Origin: Roseomonas sp.
GTDB lineage: Bacteria > Pseudomonadota > Alphaproteobacteria > Acetobacterales > Acetobacteraceae
DNA length: 64,000 nucleotides
Reading direction: 5' to 3'
Assembly (NCBI GenBank): GCA_020249285.1
Contig: JADCFX010000044.1
Span: 1 to 64,000 of the forward strand
Positions 33,374 to 42,384 of this stretch are shown in pieces. The notes below the pieces were generated by a model. The model was not told the DNA's origin, did no database searches, and worked only from the letters and a program-made list of their open reading frames with translations. The translations under genes and the position numbers were made by a program. The number at the start of each line of letters is the position of its first letter. Positions within the stretch are counted from its first letter, which is position 1.

Positions 33374-34579
33374 ATGACCATCTCACGTCGTCTTCTTCTG
33401 GCCGGTAGCGCGGGCGCGCTGGCCGCACCCAATATCGCCGCCGCGCAGGAGGCGCCTGGCGTCACCGCAACCGAAATCCATATCGGCAGCACCAATGCGC
33501 TGTCTGGCCCGGTTTCATCCTATTCGGTGATTTCGCGCTGCCTGGAAGCGATGTTCAAGCGCCTAAATGATGCGGGCGGCGTCGCGGGCCGGCGCATCAA
33601 ATTCACCGTCTATGATGATGCCTATCAGCCACCGCGCACCCTGGAACAGACGCGCCGCCTGGTAGAACGCGACCGCGTTGCCTTCCTGTTCAATCAGCTT
33701 GGCACGCCGACCAACAGCGCGGTGCATCGCTATGTCAATCAGCGTTCCGTACCGCATTTGTTCCTGGCGACCGGCGCCGATAAATGGGCCAATCCGCGCG
33801 AATTCCCCTGGACCATCGGCTGGCAGCCAAGCTACCGGGTAGAAGCGCAGATCTACACCAAATACGCGCTGGAACAGCGGCCTACTGCGAAGATCGCGCT
33901 GCTTTATCAGAATGATGATTTCGGGCGTGATTATCTGCACGGCGTGCAGGATGTGCTTAAGGATCGCTTCCGGTCCATGGTGGTCACCGCCACCAATGAA
34001 GCGACCGATCCCACGATTGACAGCCAGATTGTGCAACTTCAGGCCTCTGGTGCTGATGTGCTGATTTGCGGCGTCGTGCCGCGCTTTGCCGCCCAGGCCA
34101 TTCGCCGCGTGCATGATATTGGCTGGCGGCCCATGATGTTCATGACCAATGTGTCGGTTTCCGTCGGCGTGGTGATGCAGCCGGCTGGGGCTGAGAAGGG
34201 CATTGGCCTGATCACCTCGGACTACCGGAAGGACCAATCCGATCCCGCCTGGGCGCAGGATGCGGGCATGAATGAATGGCGCGACTTCATGCGCCGCTTT
34301 GTGCCGGATGGCGATTTGGGCGACAACAATTTTACCTATGGCTACGGGGTTGGCACCACCATGATCCAGGTGCTCCGCCAATGCGGCAATGATTTCAGCC
34401 GCGAGAATGTCATGAACCAGGCGCGCAACATCAGGCCGATGGACGTCGCGACCCTGCTGCCCGGCATCAAGGTGCAAACCCAGCCCGATAATTACAACGT
34501 GATCCGACAAATGCAGTTGCAGCGCTGGAGCGGGCAAAGCTGGGAACGCTTCGGCAATGTGATCGAAGGGGCGGGGTGA
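33374..34579 (+). CDS. livK: ABC transporter substrate-binding protein (LivK/Leu-type)
   Basis: A 401-residue periplasmic receptor of the type 1 fold. The N-terminus T-I-S-R-R-L-L-L-A-G-S-A-G looks like a twin-arginine signal ending near A-A-A-Q. I-H-I-G-S-T-N-A-L-S-G-P opens the mature protein, and G-R-R-I-K-F-T-V-Y-D-D-A-Y-Q-P follows. A GAGAGGAA site precedes the ATG. The cargo may be an amino acid, amide or aromatic acid; this family is broad, so leucine specificity should not be assumed. Confidence 0.92.
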   Translation: MTISRRLLLAGSAGALAAPNIAAAQEAPGVTATEIHIGSTNALSGPVSSYSVISRCLEAMFKRLNDAGGVAGRRIKFTVYDDAYQPPRTLEQTRRLVERDRVAFLFNQLGTPTNSAVHRYVNQRSVPHLFLATGADKWANPREFPWTIGWQPSYRVEAQIYTKYALEQRPTAKIALLYQNDDFGRDYLHGVQDVLKDRFRSMVVTATNEATDPTIDSQIVQLQASGADVLICGVVPRFAAQAIRRVHDIGWRPMMFMTNVSVSVGVVMQPAGAEKGIGLITSDYRKDQSDPAWAQDAGMNEWRDFMRRFVPDGDLGDNNFTYGYGVGTTMIQVLRQCGNDFSRENVMNQARNIRPMDVATLLPGIKVQTQPDNYNVIRQMQLQRWSGQSWERFGNVIEGAG

Positions 34580-35123
34580 CGCCCCCCTCGGCTTTTGGGC
34601 CTTCCGGGCGGGCGCCGCCCTCCCCAAAGGCGACACTTGTGGTGCTTGCGGGCAGGGACTAAAGTAACCTGCCCCGGCGGCATCCGCTGCGGGCGAGAAT
34701 TCCGGCGGCATCGCCTGGCGCATGAAGCCCCCAAGGGCATGGCGCGCACCACGATGTTCAGCCCCTCGGCCTCCGGGTCCGCGCCTTTGGCGTCGGCTTT
34801 GTGGTTTCGCCGGGGGACGGCCCTTCATTCTCGCCAGCGCGGCCCGAGGCGCGCGAAAGTCAAAGCCCTTATGGCCATGGCCCCCGTCGCGCCCGCCGTC
34901 CCGCCTGCGCCTGTGACCTTCGTTGCCACGATGGTCCAAGGGTTCCCGGGGCAGGATCCAGGTGCGCCCACCCAGGGACCGCTGCGCCGCCAAGGCGCCG
35001 GTCCCGCCGAAGAAGGTCTTCGCCGTCGCATGCCAAAGCACGCCACGCCGCAACCTGATCCTTGTTCGGGCCTCGCCACAGATTTGCGCCGGCGGCACTG
35101 CTGCGGCGCGGAGACTCCACCCC
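34580..35123 (+). other. Long leader region upstream of RNase E
   Basis: A 544-base gap between livK and rne without a gene I can support; the open frames through it have no family similarity. It begins with a GC-rich dyad (GGGCGGGCGCCGCCC near 34607) that could end the liv transcript. The rest is presumably the promoter and 5' untranslated leader of rne. RNase E in other bacteria autoregulates by cleaving its own long leader, so a structured leader would be expected here. Confidence 0.5.
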
Positions 35124-37886
35124 ATGACCAAGCGTATGCTGATAGATGCATCCCACCCCGAGGAAACCCGGGTTGTGGTGATGGATGGCAATCGCCTCGA
35201 CGAATTTGACCTTGAAACGACGCAACGCCGCGCTCTGAAGGGCAATATCTACCTGGCCAAAGTGGTGCGGGTGGAACCCAGCCTGCAAGCGGCCTTTGTG
35301 GAATATGGCGGCAATCGCCACGGCTTCCTGGCCTTTGGCGAAATCCACCCGGATTACTACCAGATCCCCGTGGCGGATCGGCAGCGCCTGCTGGATATGC
35401 AGGAAGCCGAAGCCCGCGCGGAGGATGAGGACGACCTGCCGCCGGAAAGTGCGATGGACCGCGCCGCCTGGAATGGCGAAAGCAATGAAGCCTGGCAGCC
35501 GGGGGAAGACGCCAATGGCGAAGCCCCAGCTTCAGAACCGAATGGCGAAGCGGCACCCGCCGCTGAAGCATCGGCAGAGGATGCGCCTGAACCCGAAGCC
35601 CCTGCCGCTGCTCAGCCTCTTGCGATTGAAAGCGAAAGCCTGAGCGCCGCGCCGGAAGCCACCAGCGATGAGCCCGCCGAGGCCACTGATCTTGGCCGTG
35701 TCGAGGAATTGCCCGCCGAAGAAGACCAGACCCCGCCCGAGATCATTGGCGGCGAAGGCCCTGCCGAGACGGAAGAAGAACGCCGCGAGCGCCGCATCCC
35801 GCCGCGCTTCCTGCGCCATTACAAAATCCAGGACGTGATCCGCCGGCGCCAGATCATTCTGGTGCAGGTTGTGAAGGAAGAACGCGGCGGCAAGGGCGCG
35901 GCGCTGACAACCTATATGTCGCTTGCCGGGCGCTTTAGCGTGCTGATGCCCAATTCCCCACGCGGTGGTGGCGTTTCGCGCAAGATCACTTCCGCCACTG
36001 ATCGCAAGCGGCTGCGCGAAGTGATGGATGATCTGCAATTGCCGCAGGGCATGTCGCTGATTGTGCGCACCGCCGGCGCGCAACGGCCAAAGCCTGAAAT
36101 CCAGCGCGATTGCGAATATCTACTGCGGCTTTGGGACGGCGTCCGCGAACGAACCTTGGCTTCCACCGCGCCCGCTTTGATTTATGAGGAAGCGGATCTG
36201 ATCAAGCGGTCCATCCGCGATGTTTATGGCCGCGACATTGATGAGGTGATGGTGGAAGGCGATGGTGCCTTCCAGCAGGCGCGCGAATTCATGCGCATGC
36301 TGATGCCATCACACGCGAATAAGGTGCGGATGCACCGCGATGCCGTGCCGCTTTTCGCGCGACATAATGTTGATGCCCAATTGGATGCCATGCATTCGCC
36401 CGTGGTGCAGCTGCGCTCCGGCGGGTATATCGTGATCAATCAGACCGAGGCTTTGGTGGCGATTGACGTGAATTCGGGCCGCGCCACGCGTGACCGGCAC
36501 ATCGAAGACACGGCGCTCCGCACCAATATGGAAGCGGCGGATGAAATCGCGCGCCAATTGCGCCTACGGGATCTGGCCGGGCTGATTGTGATTGATTTCA
36601 TTGATATGGAATCAAACCGCAACAACGCCATGGTGGAAAGGCGGTTGAAGGAATCGCTCCGCCACGACCGCGCGCGCATCCAGGTGGGGCGGATCAGCCA
36701 TTTCGGCCTACTGGAAATGAGCCGCCAGCGCCTGCGCCCTTCCATCGCGGAACAAACCTTCATCACCTGCCCGCATTGCCTGGGCCGCGGCACGATTCGC
36801 GGCGTGGAAAGCAGCGCGCTTCAGGTGCTGCGTGCGATTGAGGAAGAAGGTGCGAAGCGCCGCGCCGCGGAAATCAATGTGCATGTCGCGAGCGAAGTTG
36901 CGCTGTGGCTGCTGAACCGCAAGCGCGACCGGCTTTCTGAAATTGAAGCGCGTTTTGGCATGAGTGTTTTCCTCCAGCCCGATGAAAAGCTGATGGGACC
37001 AGCGCTGCGCATTGAACGCCTGCGCGCGGCTGAGCCCATGGCGGTGGCCGCCGGGCCTTCGGCGCTGCGCATGGATTACGCGCCGGAAGTGGAAGATATC
37101 GCGCCGGAGATCGAGGAAGAGGAAGCGGACGCCCCGAGCGCCGAAGCGCGTGAGGAAACTGCCGAGGAAGGTGAGCGCCGTCGCCGCCGTCGTCGCCGCC
37201 GCCGTGGTGGCCGCCGTGAGGGCGGGCCGCAGGGCGGTGAGGATGGCGCCGAGGCTGATGGCGAAGGCGAAGAAGGTACTGAGGCCGCAGCAGAAGCGGG
37301 CGATATGCCGGAAGGTGAGGCCCAGCCTGCCGGGGATGAAGCCCGGGCCGCTGAGGGCGCCGCCGAGGGTGAGGATCGGCCGCGTCGCCGAGGCCGCCGT
37401 GGTGGGCGTCGGCGCCGTGAGGATGGCCCGCGTGAGCGCCTGGCCGAGGAAGCTGCGCCGGAAATGACGGAAGAAGCCCCGGCGCCGCGCTACACCGGCC
37501 CAACCCCGGCGGACCCCTTTGCCGGGCAGATAGATGATGTGTTCGCCGCCATGGCGGCGGCCGAGGAAGCGGCGGAACGCGCTGCCGCGACTGCTCGGCG
37601 GATTGCGCCCGCCGCGCCGGTGCCGGAGCCTGTGGCGGAAGCGGCTCCGGTGGCCGAGGCGGCACCCGTGGTGACGGAAGCGGCACCTGTGGTGGAAGCG
37701 CCGGCGCCCGTTGAACCGCCAGCGCCGGAACCCGCGCCAGCACCTATTGCCGCTGAACCTGCCCCGGCGCCTCAGCCGGAAAAGGCGGAGCCGGTGATCG
37801 GGCCGGCGATTCAGCCGGTGGTGCTGGGCGATGGTGCCGAAGTGGCGCGGCCCAAGCGGCTGGGCTGGTGGAAGCGGCCGGGGTAG
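35124..37886 (+). CDS. rne: Ribonuclease E
   Basis: A 920-residue endoribonuclease, core of the RNA degradosome. The S1 domain is split by an acidic Ala/Glu/Pro insert (about residues 95-220), a feature common in alphaproteobacterial RNase E. The catalytic metal site is in A-I-D-V-N-S-G-R-A-T (near 445) and V-I-D-F-I-D-M (near 489). The Zn-link C-P-H-C follows near 548. The C-terminal third is disordered, with Arg-rich RNA-binding runs (about 682-696) and Ala/Pro/Glu repeats. GGAG lies 10 bases before ATG 35124. Confidence 0.96.
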   Translation: MTKRMLIDASHPEETRVVVMDGNRLDEFDLETTQRRALKGNIYLAKVVRVEPSLQAAFVEYGGNRHGFLAFGEIHPDYYQIPVADRQRLLDMQEAEARAEDEDDLPPESAMDRAAWNGESNEAWQPGEDANGEAPASEPNGEAAPAAEASAEDAPEPEAPAAAQPLAIESESLSAAPEATSDEPAEATDLGRVEELPAEEDQTPPEIIGGEGPAETEEERRERRIPPRFLRHYKIQDVIRRRQIILVQVVKEERGGKGAALTTYMSLAGRFSVLMPNSPRGGGVSRKITSATDRKRLREVMDDLQLPQGMSLIVRTAGAQRPKPEIQRDCEYLLRLWDGVRERTLASTAPALIYEEADLIKRSIRDVYGRDIDEVMVEGDGAFQQAREFMRMLMPSHANKVRMHRDAVPLFARHNVDAQLDAMHSPVVQLRSGGYIVINQTEALVAIDVNSGRATRDRHIEDTALRTNMEAADEIARQLRLRDLAGLIVIDFIDMESNRNNAMVERRLKESLRHDRARIQVGRISHFGLLEMSRQRLRPSIAEQTFITCPHCLGRGTIRGVESSALQVLRAIEEEGAKRRAAEINVHVASEVALWLLNRKRDRLSEIEARFGMSVFLQPDEKLMGPALRIERLRAAEPMAVAAGPSALRMDYAPEVEDIAPEIEEEEADAPSAEAREETAEEGERRRRRRRRRRGGRREGGPQGGEDGAEADGEGEEGTEAAAEAGDMPEGEAQPAGDEARAAEGAAEGEDRPRRRGRRGGRRRREDGPRERLAEEAAPEMTEEAPAPRYTGPTPADPFAGQIDDVFAAMAAAEEAAERAAATARRIAPAAPVPEPVAEAAPVAEAAPVVTEAAPVVEAPAPVEPPAPEPAPAPIAAEPAPAPQPEKAEPVIGPAIQPVVLGDGAEVARPKRLGWWKRPG

Positions 37887-37934
37887 AGCCTGAAGCAGGG
37901 CCTTTGCCGCGCCAAGGCGGTGAAGGCTCACGCT

Positions 37935-38222
37935 TCACGCGATCTTATCTATCGCCTGAGCCAGCCTGACATCACGCGCGGAAAGCCCGCCTGCGTCATG
38001 GGTGGATAGCGTAATTTCCACCCGGTTCCAGACATTGAACCATTCCGGGTGATGGTCCTGCGCTTCGGCCAGTAACGCCACGCGCGCCATAAAGCCCCAG
38101 GCCTCGGAAAAATCCTTGAAGCGGACGGTGCGGGTGATGGCATCGCGGCCTTCCACCAGCTTCCATTCTGGCAAAATGGCCGGAAGCCCGGCCCGTTCCG
38201 CAGCGCTGAGTGTTTCGACCAT
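37935..38222 (-). CDS. phhB: 4a-hydroxytetrahydrobiopterin dehydratase
   Basis: A 95-residue pterin-4-alpha-carbinolamine dehydratase. The active-site histidines are visible in E-A-Q-D-H-H-P-E-W, with the following [19 protein letters not shown] pattern diagnostic of the family. It regenerates pterin cofactor for aromatic hydroxylases. No hydroxylase is nearby; the gene sits 11 bases after fabG and may simply be co-transcribed. Confidence 0.94.
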   Translation of the reverse strand: MVETLSAAERAGLPAILPEWKLVEGRDAITRTVRFKDFSEAWGFMARVALLAEAQDHHPEWFNVWNRVEITLSTHDAGGLSARDVRLAQAIDKIA

Positions 38223-38233
38223 AGCCTTCCCCT

Positions 38234-38980
38234 TCAGATCATCGCCATGCCGCCATTGACATGCAAAGTCTGGCCGGTGACCCAGCCGGCCTCATTGCTC
38301 GCCAGATAAACAACGGCGGCAGCGATATCCTCGGGCAAGCCGATGCGCTGGGTCGGGATGCGGCTCAGAAGCGCGGTTTTTTGTGCGTCATTTAACCCAT
38401 CCGTCATGGCGGATTTCACGAAGCCGGGGGCCACCACATTCACCGTGACCCCGCGCGTCGCCACTTCCTGCGCCAAGGACTTTGACATGCCAATCAGCCC
38501 CGCCTTGGCGGCAGCGTAATTCGCCTGGCCGGCATTGCCGGTGACGCCGACGATGGAAGCGATGGAAATAATCCGCCCCTGGCGCTTTTTCATCATGCCG
38601 CGCAAAGCAGCGCGCGCCAGGCGGAACGGTGCGGTCAAATCCACTTCCAGCACCGCATTCCAATCCGCATCACCCATGCGCAGCGCCAGCATATCCCGCG
38701 TGAAGCCGGCATTATTCACCAGAATATCCAGGCCCCCTGCCTCGGCTTCGATCTTTTCAACAAGCTTCGCCGGGGCTTCTGGATCGGCCAAATCAGCCGG
38801 TGCAACAATGACGCGTGAGCCAAGTTCAGCGGCGAGTGCTTCCAATTCCGCGGCGCGGCGGCCGGTGATGGCAACGGTCGCACCTTGGGCGTGCAGCGCA
38901 CGGGCCACGCCCGCGCCAATACCACCCGTGGCGCCGGTGACGAGGGCTGTTTTGCCGGTCAGATCAAACATATCACTCAT
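38234..38980 (-). CDS. fabG: 3-oxoacyl-[acyl-carrier-protein] reductase FabG
   Basis: A 248-residue short-chain reductase that reduces 3-ketoacyl-ACP with NADPH. It has the Gly motif [12 protein letters not shown], the catalytic Ser in S-I-A-S-I-V-G, Tyr155-Lys159 in [10 protein letters not shown], and the FabG-typical P-G-F-V and [13 protein letters not shown]. It overlaps the GNAT gene by four bases in a fabD-GNAT-fabG-phhB run. The common neighbour acpP is missing. Confidence 0.96.
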   Translation of the reverse strand: MSDMFDLTGKTALVTGATGGIGAGVARALHAQGATVAITGRRAAELEALAAELGSRVIVAPADLADPEAPAKLVEKIEAEAGGLDILVNNAGFTRDMLALRMGDADWNAVLEVDLTAPFRLARAALRGMMKKRQGRIISIASIVGVTGNAGQANYAAAKAGLIGMSKSLAQEVATRGVTVNVVAPGFVKSAMTDGLNDAQKTALLSRIPTQRIGLPEDIAAAVVYLASNEAGWVTGQTLHVNGGMAMI

Positions 38981-39405
38981 CCCTGGTTAAGGCGTTTGAA
39001 CAGGAAATACCGCGCATGGCCGGGCGGATGATCCTCGATGCTGCCGAAAAGCGCATAGCCGTGCTTTTCGTAAAAAGGCCGCGCCTGGAAGGAAAGGGTA
39101 TCAAGCCAGACGCCGATGCAGCCTCTGGCGCGGGCTTCGGCCTCCAATCGCTTCAGCAGGCTTGAACCAAGTCCCCCACCACGCAGATCTTCAGGCAAAA
39201 ACAGGTAGTGCAAATGATACCAGGCGCCCCAGCACCAGCCGAAAGCGCCACCAACGGGTTCAGCTTCAGCAGAACGACGCACGACCAGTGACAGCGGCTT
39301 ATATCCATGGCTGCCGATGAAGGGCGCATTGAGCGCTTCCAGCCCCTTCAACGCGACCTTGGCAGCGGGATCATTCTCAATTTCCGAAACTGTGATCTCG
39401 GCCAT
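38977..39405 (-). CDS. GNAT-family N-acetyltransferase
   Basis: A 142-residue acetyltransferase. The acetyl-CoA loop is L-R-G-G-G-L-G-S-S-L-L-K-R-L-E, preceded by the strand H-L-H-Y-L-F-L-P and followed by F-Y-E-K-H-G-Y-A-L-F-G. The substrate is unknown. It is wedged between fabD (two-base gap) and fabG (four-base overlap), so it must be expressed with fatty-acid synthesis genes. Confidence 0.88.
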   Translation of the reverse strand: MAEITVSEIENDPAAKVALKGLEALNAPFIGSHGYKPLSLVVRRSAEAEPVGGAFGWCWGAWYHLHYLFLPEDLRGGGLGSSLLKRLEAEARARGCIGVWLDTLSFQARPFYEKHGYALFGSIEDHPPGHARYFLFKRLNQG

Positions 39406-39407
39406 GA

Positions 39408-40367
39408 TCAGAGCGACTTCAGGAAGGCTTCAAGCTCGGCCGGATTGCCGATGGCAAGGGCAGTCGCTTCCGGCGCATTGCGCTTCATGAGGCCGGTCAG
39501 CACCTTGCCCGAGCCGACCTCGACAAATTTATCACAGCCCATGGCGGCCATGGCGGCGACGCATTCGCGCCAGCGCACTGTGCCGGTCACTTGGCGCACC
39601 AGCAAATCGCGGATTTCGGCGGGGTCGGTCGCTTTAGCGGCGGTCACATTGGCCACCACGGGCACGGCAGGCGCCTGCATGGTGGCCTGGGCAAGCGCTT
39701 CCGCCATCGCGTCCGCTGCGGGTGCCATCAAAGCGCAATGGAAGGGTGCGGAGACCGGCAGCAGCATGGCGCGCTTCACGCCCTTTTCCTTGGCGATTTC
39801 AATGGCGCGCTCAACAGCCGCCTTGGCGCCGGAAATCACCACCTGGCCGCCGCCATTGTCGTTCGCGGCTTCCACAACCTCGGCCTTGTTGGTTTCGGGA
39901 TTGGTCGCGGCGGCGGCGCAAATTTCCTGCGCCAGATCAATCTCCGCGCCCAAAAGTGCCGCCATGGCGCCAGTGCCGGGGGGCGTGGCCTTTTGCATGG
40001 CCTCGCCGCGCAGGCGCAGAAGCCTTGCGGCGGTGGCGATATCGAAAGCGCCGGCGGCGGTCAGCGCGCTGTATTCGCCAAGCGAATGGCCGGCCACCAG
40101 CGCCACGCGCGCGGCAAGCCCAAAGCCGCCTTCGGCTTCCAAGGCACGCACCACGGCCAGAGAATGCGCCATCAGCGCCGGCTGGGCATTGGCCGTCAGC
40201 GTCAATTCTTCCTGCGGGCCTTCCCACATCAGCTTGCTGAGCTTCTGGCCCAAAGCATCATCCACTTCCTGGAAGACGTGGCGGGCAGAAGGAAAGGCAT
40301 CGGCCAGGTCGCGGCCCATGCCGACAGCCTGGCTCCCCTGGCCGGGGAAGACGAAAGCGAAGGCCAT
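39408..40367 (-). CDS. fabD: Malonyl-CoA:ACP transacylase FabD
   Basis: A 319-residue enzyme that loads malonate onto acyl carrier protein. The nucleophile is Ser95 in G-H-S-L-G-E-Y-S-A-L, with the opening F-V-F-P-G-Q-G-S-Q and the N-V-T-A block later in the chain. It is the first gene of the minus-strand fabD-GNAT-fabG-phhB run, and its length is normal. Confidence 0.96.
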   Translation of the reverse strand: MAFAFVFPGQGSQAVGMGRDLADAFPSARHVFQEVDDALGQKLSKLMWEGPQEELTLTANAQPALMAHSLAVVRALEAEGGFGLAARVALVAGHSLGEYSALTAAGAFDIATAARLLRLRGEAMQKATPPGTGAMAALLGAEIDLAQEICAAAATNPETNKAEVVEAANDNGGGQVVISGAKAAVERAIEIAKEKGVKRAMLLPVSAPFHCALMAPAADAMAEALAQATMQAPAVPVVANVTAAKATDPAEIRDLLVRQVTGTVRWRECVAAMAAMGCDKFVEVGSGKVLTGLMKRNAPEATALAIGNPAELEAFLKSL

Positions 40368-40439
40368 GATGATAAGTCCGTTACTGTTAAAAAGGTCAGG
40401 CCGCGCGAATGGCCGCGCGGCCCCGGCTTGTCAACCGCG

Positions 40440-41411
40440 TCAGTTCATCTGGATATTCGCGTCCCGCACCACCTGCTTCCAACGGGCGAGTTCCGCCGAA
40501 ATCGTGGCGCCCAATTCCTGAGGCGTGGAAGCATCAATGGTGAAGCCGGCTGCCGTCAGGCGCTGCTTGGTCTCCGGCGTGCGGAGCGCAGCCACAATCA
40601 CCTCATGCAGCCGGGCGATGGCCGGCGCGGGCGTGCCTGCCGGGGCCAGAAAGGCGGACCAGGAAGCCGAAAGCACATCGGGCAGGCCCGCTTCCACCAT
40701 TGTCGGCACATCCGGCAGGCCGGAAAAGCGCTTGGTGCCGGCAATGGCAATGGCGCGCAAAGCGCCTGAAACCACATGCGGGCGCACGGTTGCCGCATTC
40801 AGGATGCCGATCTGCACCTGGCCTTGGATCATGGCGGTGACGGCTGGGGCGCCGCCGGGGAAGGGGATATGCGTCGCCTCGGTCCCTGTGCGCTTCAGGA
40901 AAAGCTCCATGCCCAATTGCTCGGTGGAGCCCACGCCGCCCGAGCAATAGGAAGCCCGGCCCGCTTCGCGCTTCAGCCAGGCCACCACCTCGGCCACAGT
41001 GGTCGCGGGCACATCCTTGTTCACGACCAGCATATTGGGGACCGACATCGCCAAACTGACCGGGGCGAAATCCTTCTCAGGGTCATAGCCGGGGCGGGAC
41101 ATGACAGCGGGGTTGATGGTCATGGTGCCGCTGGCGGCGACAATCAGCGTATGGCCATCGGGCGGCTGCGCCGCGACATGACGGGCGGCGATGGCCCCGG
41201 TGGCGCCGGGGCGGTTTTCCACCACCACATTCTGGCCAAGGGCTGCCTGCATGGCGGGTGCGACCAGCCGCGCCACCAAATCATTCGGGCCACCCGGGGC
41301 GAAGGGCACTACCAGCACCACGGGGCGGCTTGGCGCCCAGGTGCCTTGCGCGCGGGCCTGGGCGGCCAGCAGCGCCAAGGGCAGGCCTATCACTATGCTG
41401 CGACGATTCAT
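40440..41411 (-). CDS. TTT-type periplasmic binding protein (Bug/TctC family)
   Basis: A 323-residue receptor with a signal peptide (about residues 1-21, ending A-R-A-Q). It has the Bug family pattern P-x-R-P-V-V-L-V-V-P-F-A-P-G-G-P-N-D, V-V-E-N-R-P-G-A-T-G, and the T-M-V-E-A-G-L-P segment near two-thirds. Such proteins bind carboxylates and many are orphans with no permease beside them, as here. The substrate cannot be inferred. Confidence 0.9.
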   Translation of the reverse strand: MNRRSIVIGLPLALLAAQARAQGTWAPSRPVVLVVPFAPGGPNDLVARLVAPAMQAALGQNVVVENRPGATGAIAARHVAAQPPDGHTLIVAASGTMTINPAVMSRPGYDPEKDFAPVSLAMSVPNMLVVNKDVPATTVAEVVAWLKREAGRASYCSGGVGSTEQLGMELFLKRTGTEATHIPFPGGAPAVTAMIQGQVQIGILNAATVRPHVVSGALRAIAIAGTKRFSGLPDVPTMVEAGLPDVLSASWSAFLAPAGTPAPAIARLHEVIVAALRTPETKQRLTAAGFTIDASTPQELGATISAELARWKQVVRDANIQMN

Positions 41412-41602
41412 CCGGAAGCTCCCCGCGTTTTCTTGATGTTATTAAGCATAAAGTAGGGTCAGGCGACAGCCAGGGCTTGCTTTCAAGCCCCGCTTCGTGC
41501 TTTACGCCCCGCTCCCCTGCCGGGTGCAAGGCAAGTGCCCGGCTATGCCCCTATGCGTGCCCCATCCCGGGGCCAGGGCTGAGTCAGCCAAAGGGAGATC
41601 AC
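41412..41602 (+). promoter_or_regulatory. rpsF leader with two hairpins
   Basis: The region before rpsF contains two clean stems: GGGCTTG/CAAGCCC (41473-41479 with 41484-41490, loop CTTT) and GCCGGG/CCCGGC (41519-41524 with 41538-41543). The S6-S18 operon of many bacteria is controlled by a leader element that binds the S6:S18 pair, so these stems are candidates. I could not confirm the consensus bulge by eye. Confidence 0.4.
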
Positions 41603-42079
41603 ATGCCGCTATACGAATGCGTGTTCATCGCACGCAATGATATCACGCAACAGCAGGTTGAAGCCATTGCCGACCAGGTCGCCGCGACGGTCGCCGAAGG
41701 CGGTGGCGAAGTGCGCAAGCGCGAATATTGGGGCCTGCGCGGCCTTGCTTATCGCATCAAGAAGAATCGCAAGGGGCATTACATGCTTCTTGGCCTTGAT
41801 ACGCCCCCAGCCGCGTTGAATGAAGCCGAACGTCAGCTTGGCCTGAATGAAGACGTGCTGCGCATGCTGACCGTGCGCGTGGAAGCGATTGAAGAAGCGC
41901 CTTCCGCTGTGCTGTCCAAGCGTGGCGGTGATGATCGGGACCGCGAAAAATCCTTCCGTGGCCCACGCCCGGCTGGCCGCTTTGGCTCCGGCCGTGGTGG
42001 CGGACGTGGCGATGACCGTGAGGAATTCCGTGCCCGCGGCCGCGACGAAATGGATATGTCCATGGGGATTGAGGAATAG
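41603..42079 (+). CDS. rpsF: 30S ribosomal protein S6
   Basis: A 158-residue ribosomal protein with the S6 fold: M-P-L-Y-E-C-V-F-I-A-R at the start, the K-R-E-Y-W-G-L-R-G-L-A-Y-R-I-K-K block and H-Y-M-L. The C-terminal 60 residues are an Arg/Gly/Asp-rich extension usual in alphaproteobacteria. AAGGGAG precedes ATG 41603. It heads rpsF-rpsR-DUF2232-rplI. Confidence 0.97.
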   Translation: MPLYECVFIARNDITQQQVEAIADQVAATVAEGGGEVRKREYWGLRGLAYRIKKNRKGHYMLLGLDTPPAALNEAERQLGLNEDVLRMLTVRVEAIEEAPSAVLSKRGGDDRDREKSFRGPRPAGRFGSGRGGGRGDDREEFRARGRDEMDMSMGIEE

Positions 42080-42082
42080 GCC

Positions 42083-42361
42083 ATGTCTGATAATGCAGAT
42101 CTGATCCCCGCCGCCCGCCGCCCCGCCGTGGGGGCCCGCCGGCCCTTCCATCGTCGTCGTAAATCCTGCCCCTTCAGCGGGAATGGCGCGCCGAAGATTG
42201 ATTATAAGGATGTGCGGTTGCTGTCGCGCTTCCTGTCTGAGCGCGGCAAGATCGTGCCGGCGCGCATTACCTCGGTTTCCGCGAAGAAGCAGCGCGAATT
42301 GGCCATTGCCATCAAGCGCGCGCGCTTCCTGGCGCTGCTGCCTTACGTGATTGCGGATTAG
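42083..42361 (+). CDS. rpsR: 30S ribosomal protein S18
   Basis: A 92-residue S18. The core [19 protein letters not shown] and [11 protein letters not shown] matches the family. The 30-residue N-terminal part is Arg/Pro-rich. It starts four bases after the rpsF stop. S6 and S18 bind as a pair on the 30S platform. Confidence 0.97.
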   Translation: MSDNADLIPAARRPAVGARRPFHRRRKSCPFSGNGAPKIDYKDVRLLSRFLSERGKIVPARITSVSAKKQRELAIAIKRARFLALLPYVIAD

Positions 42362-42384
42362 GCAGCACATAGCGGCGAAGGGGC

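Noticed and set aside
33563..35245. Long minus-strand open frame opposite livK and the rne leader
   Set aside because: It is a shadow of the GC-rich third-position bias of livK, with no domain similarity or ribosome-binding site, and it overlaps two well-supported genes.
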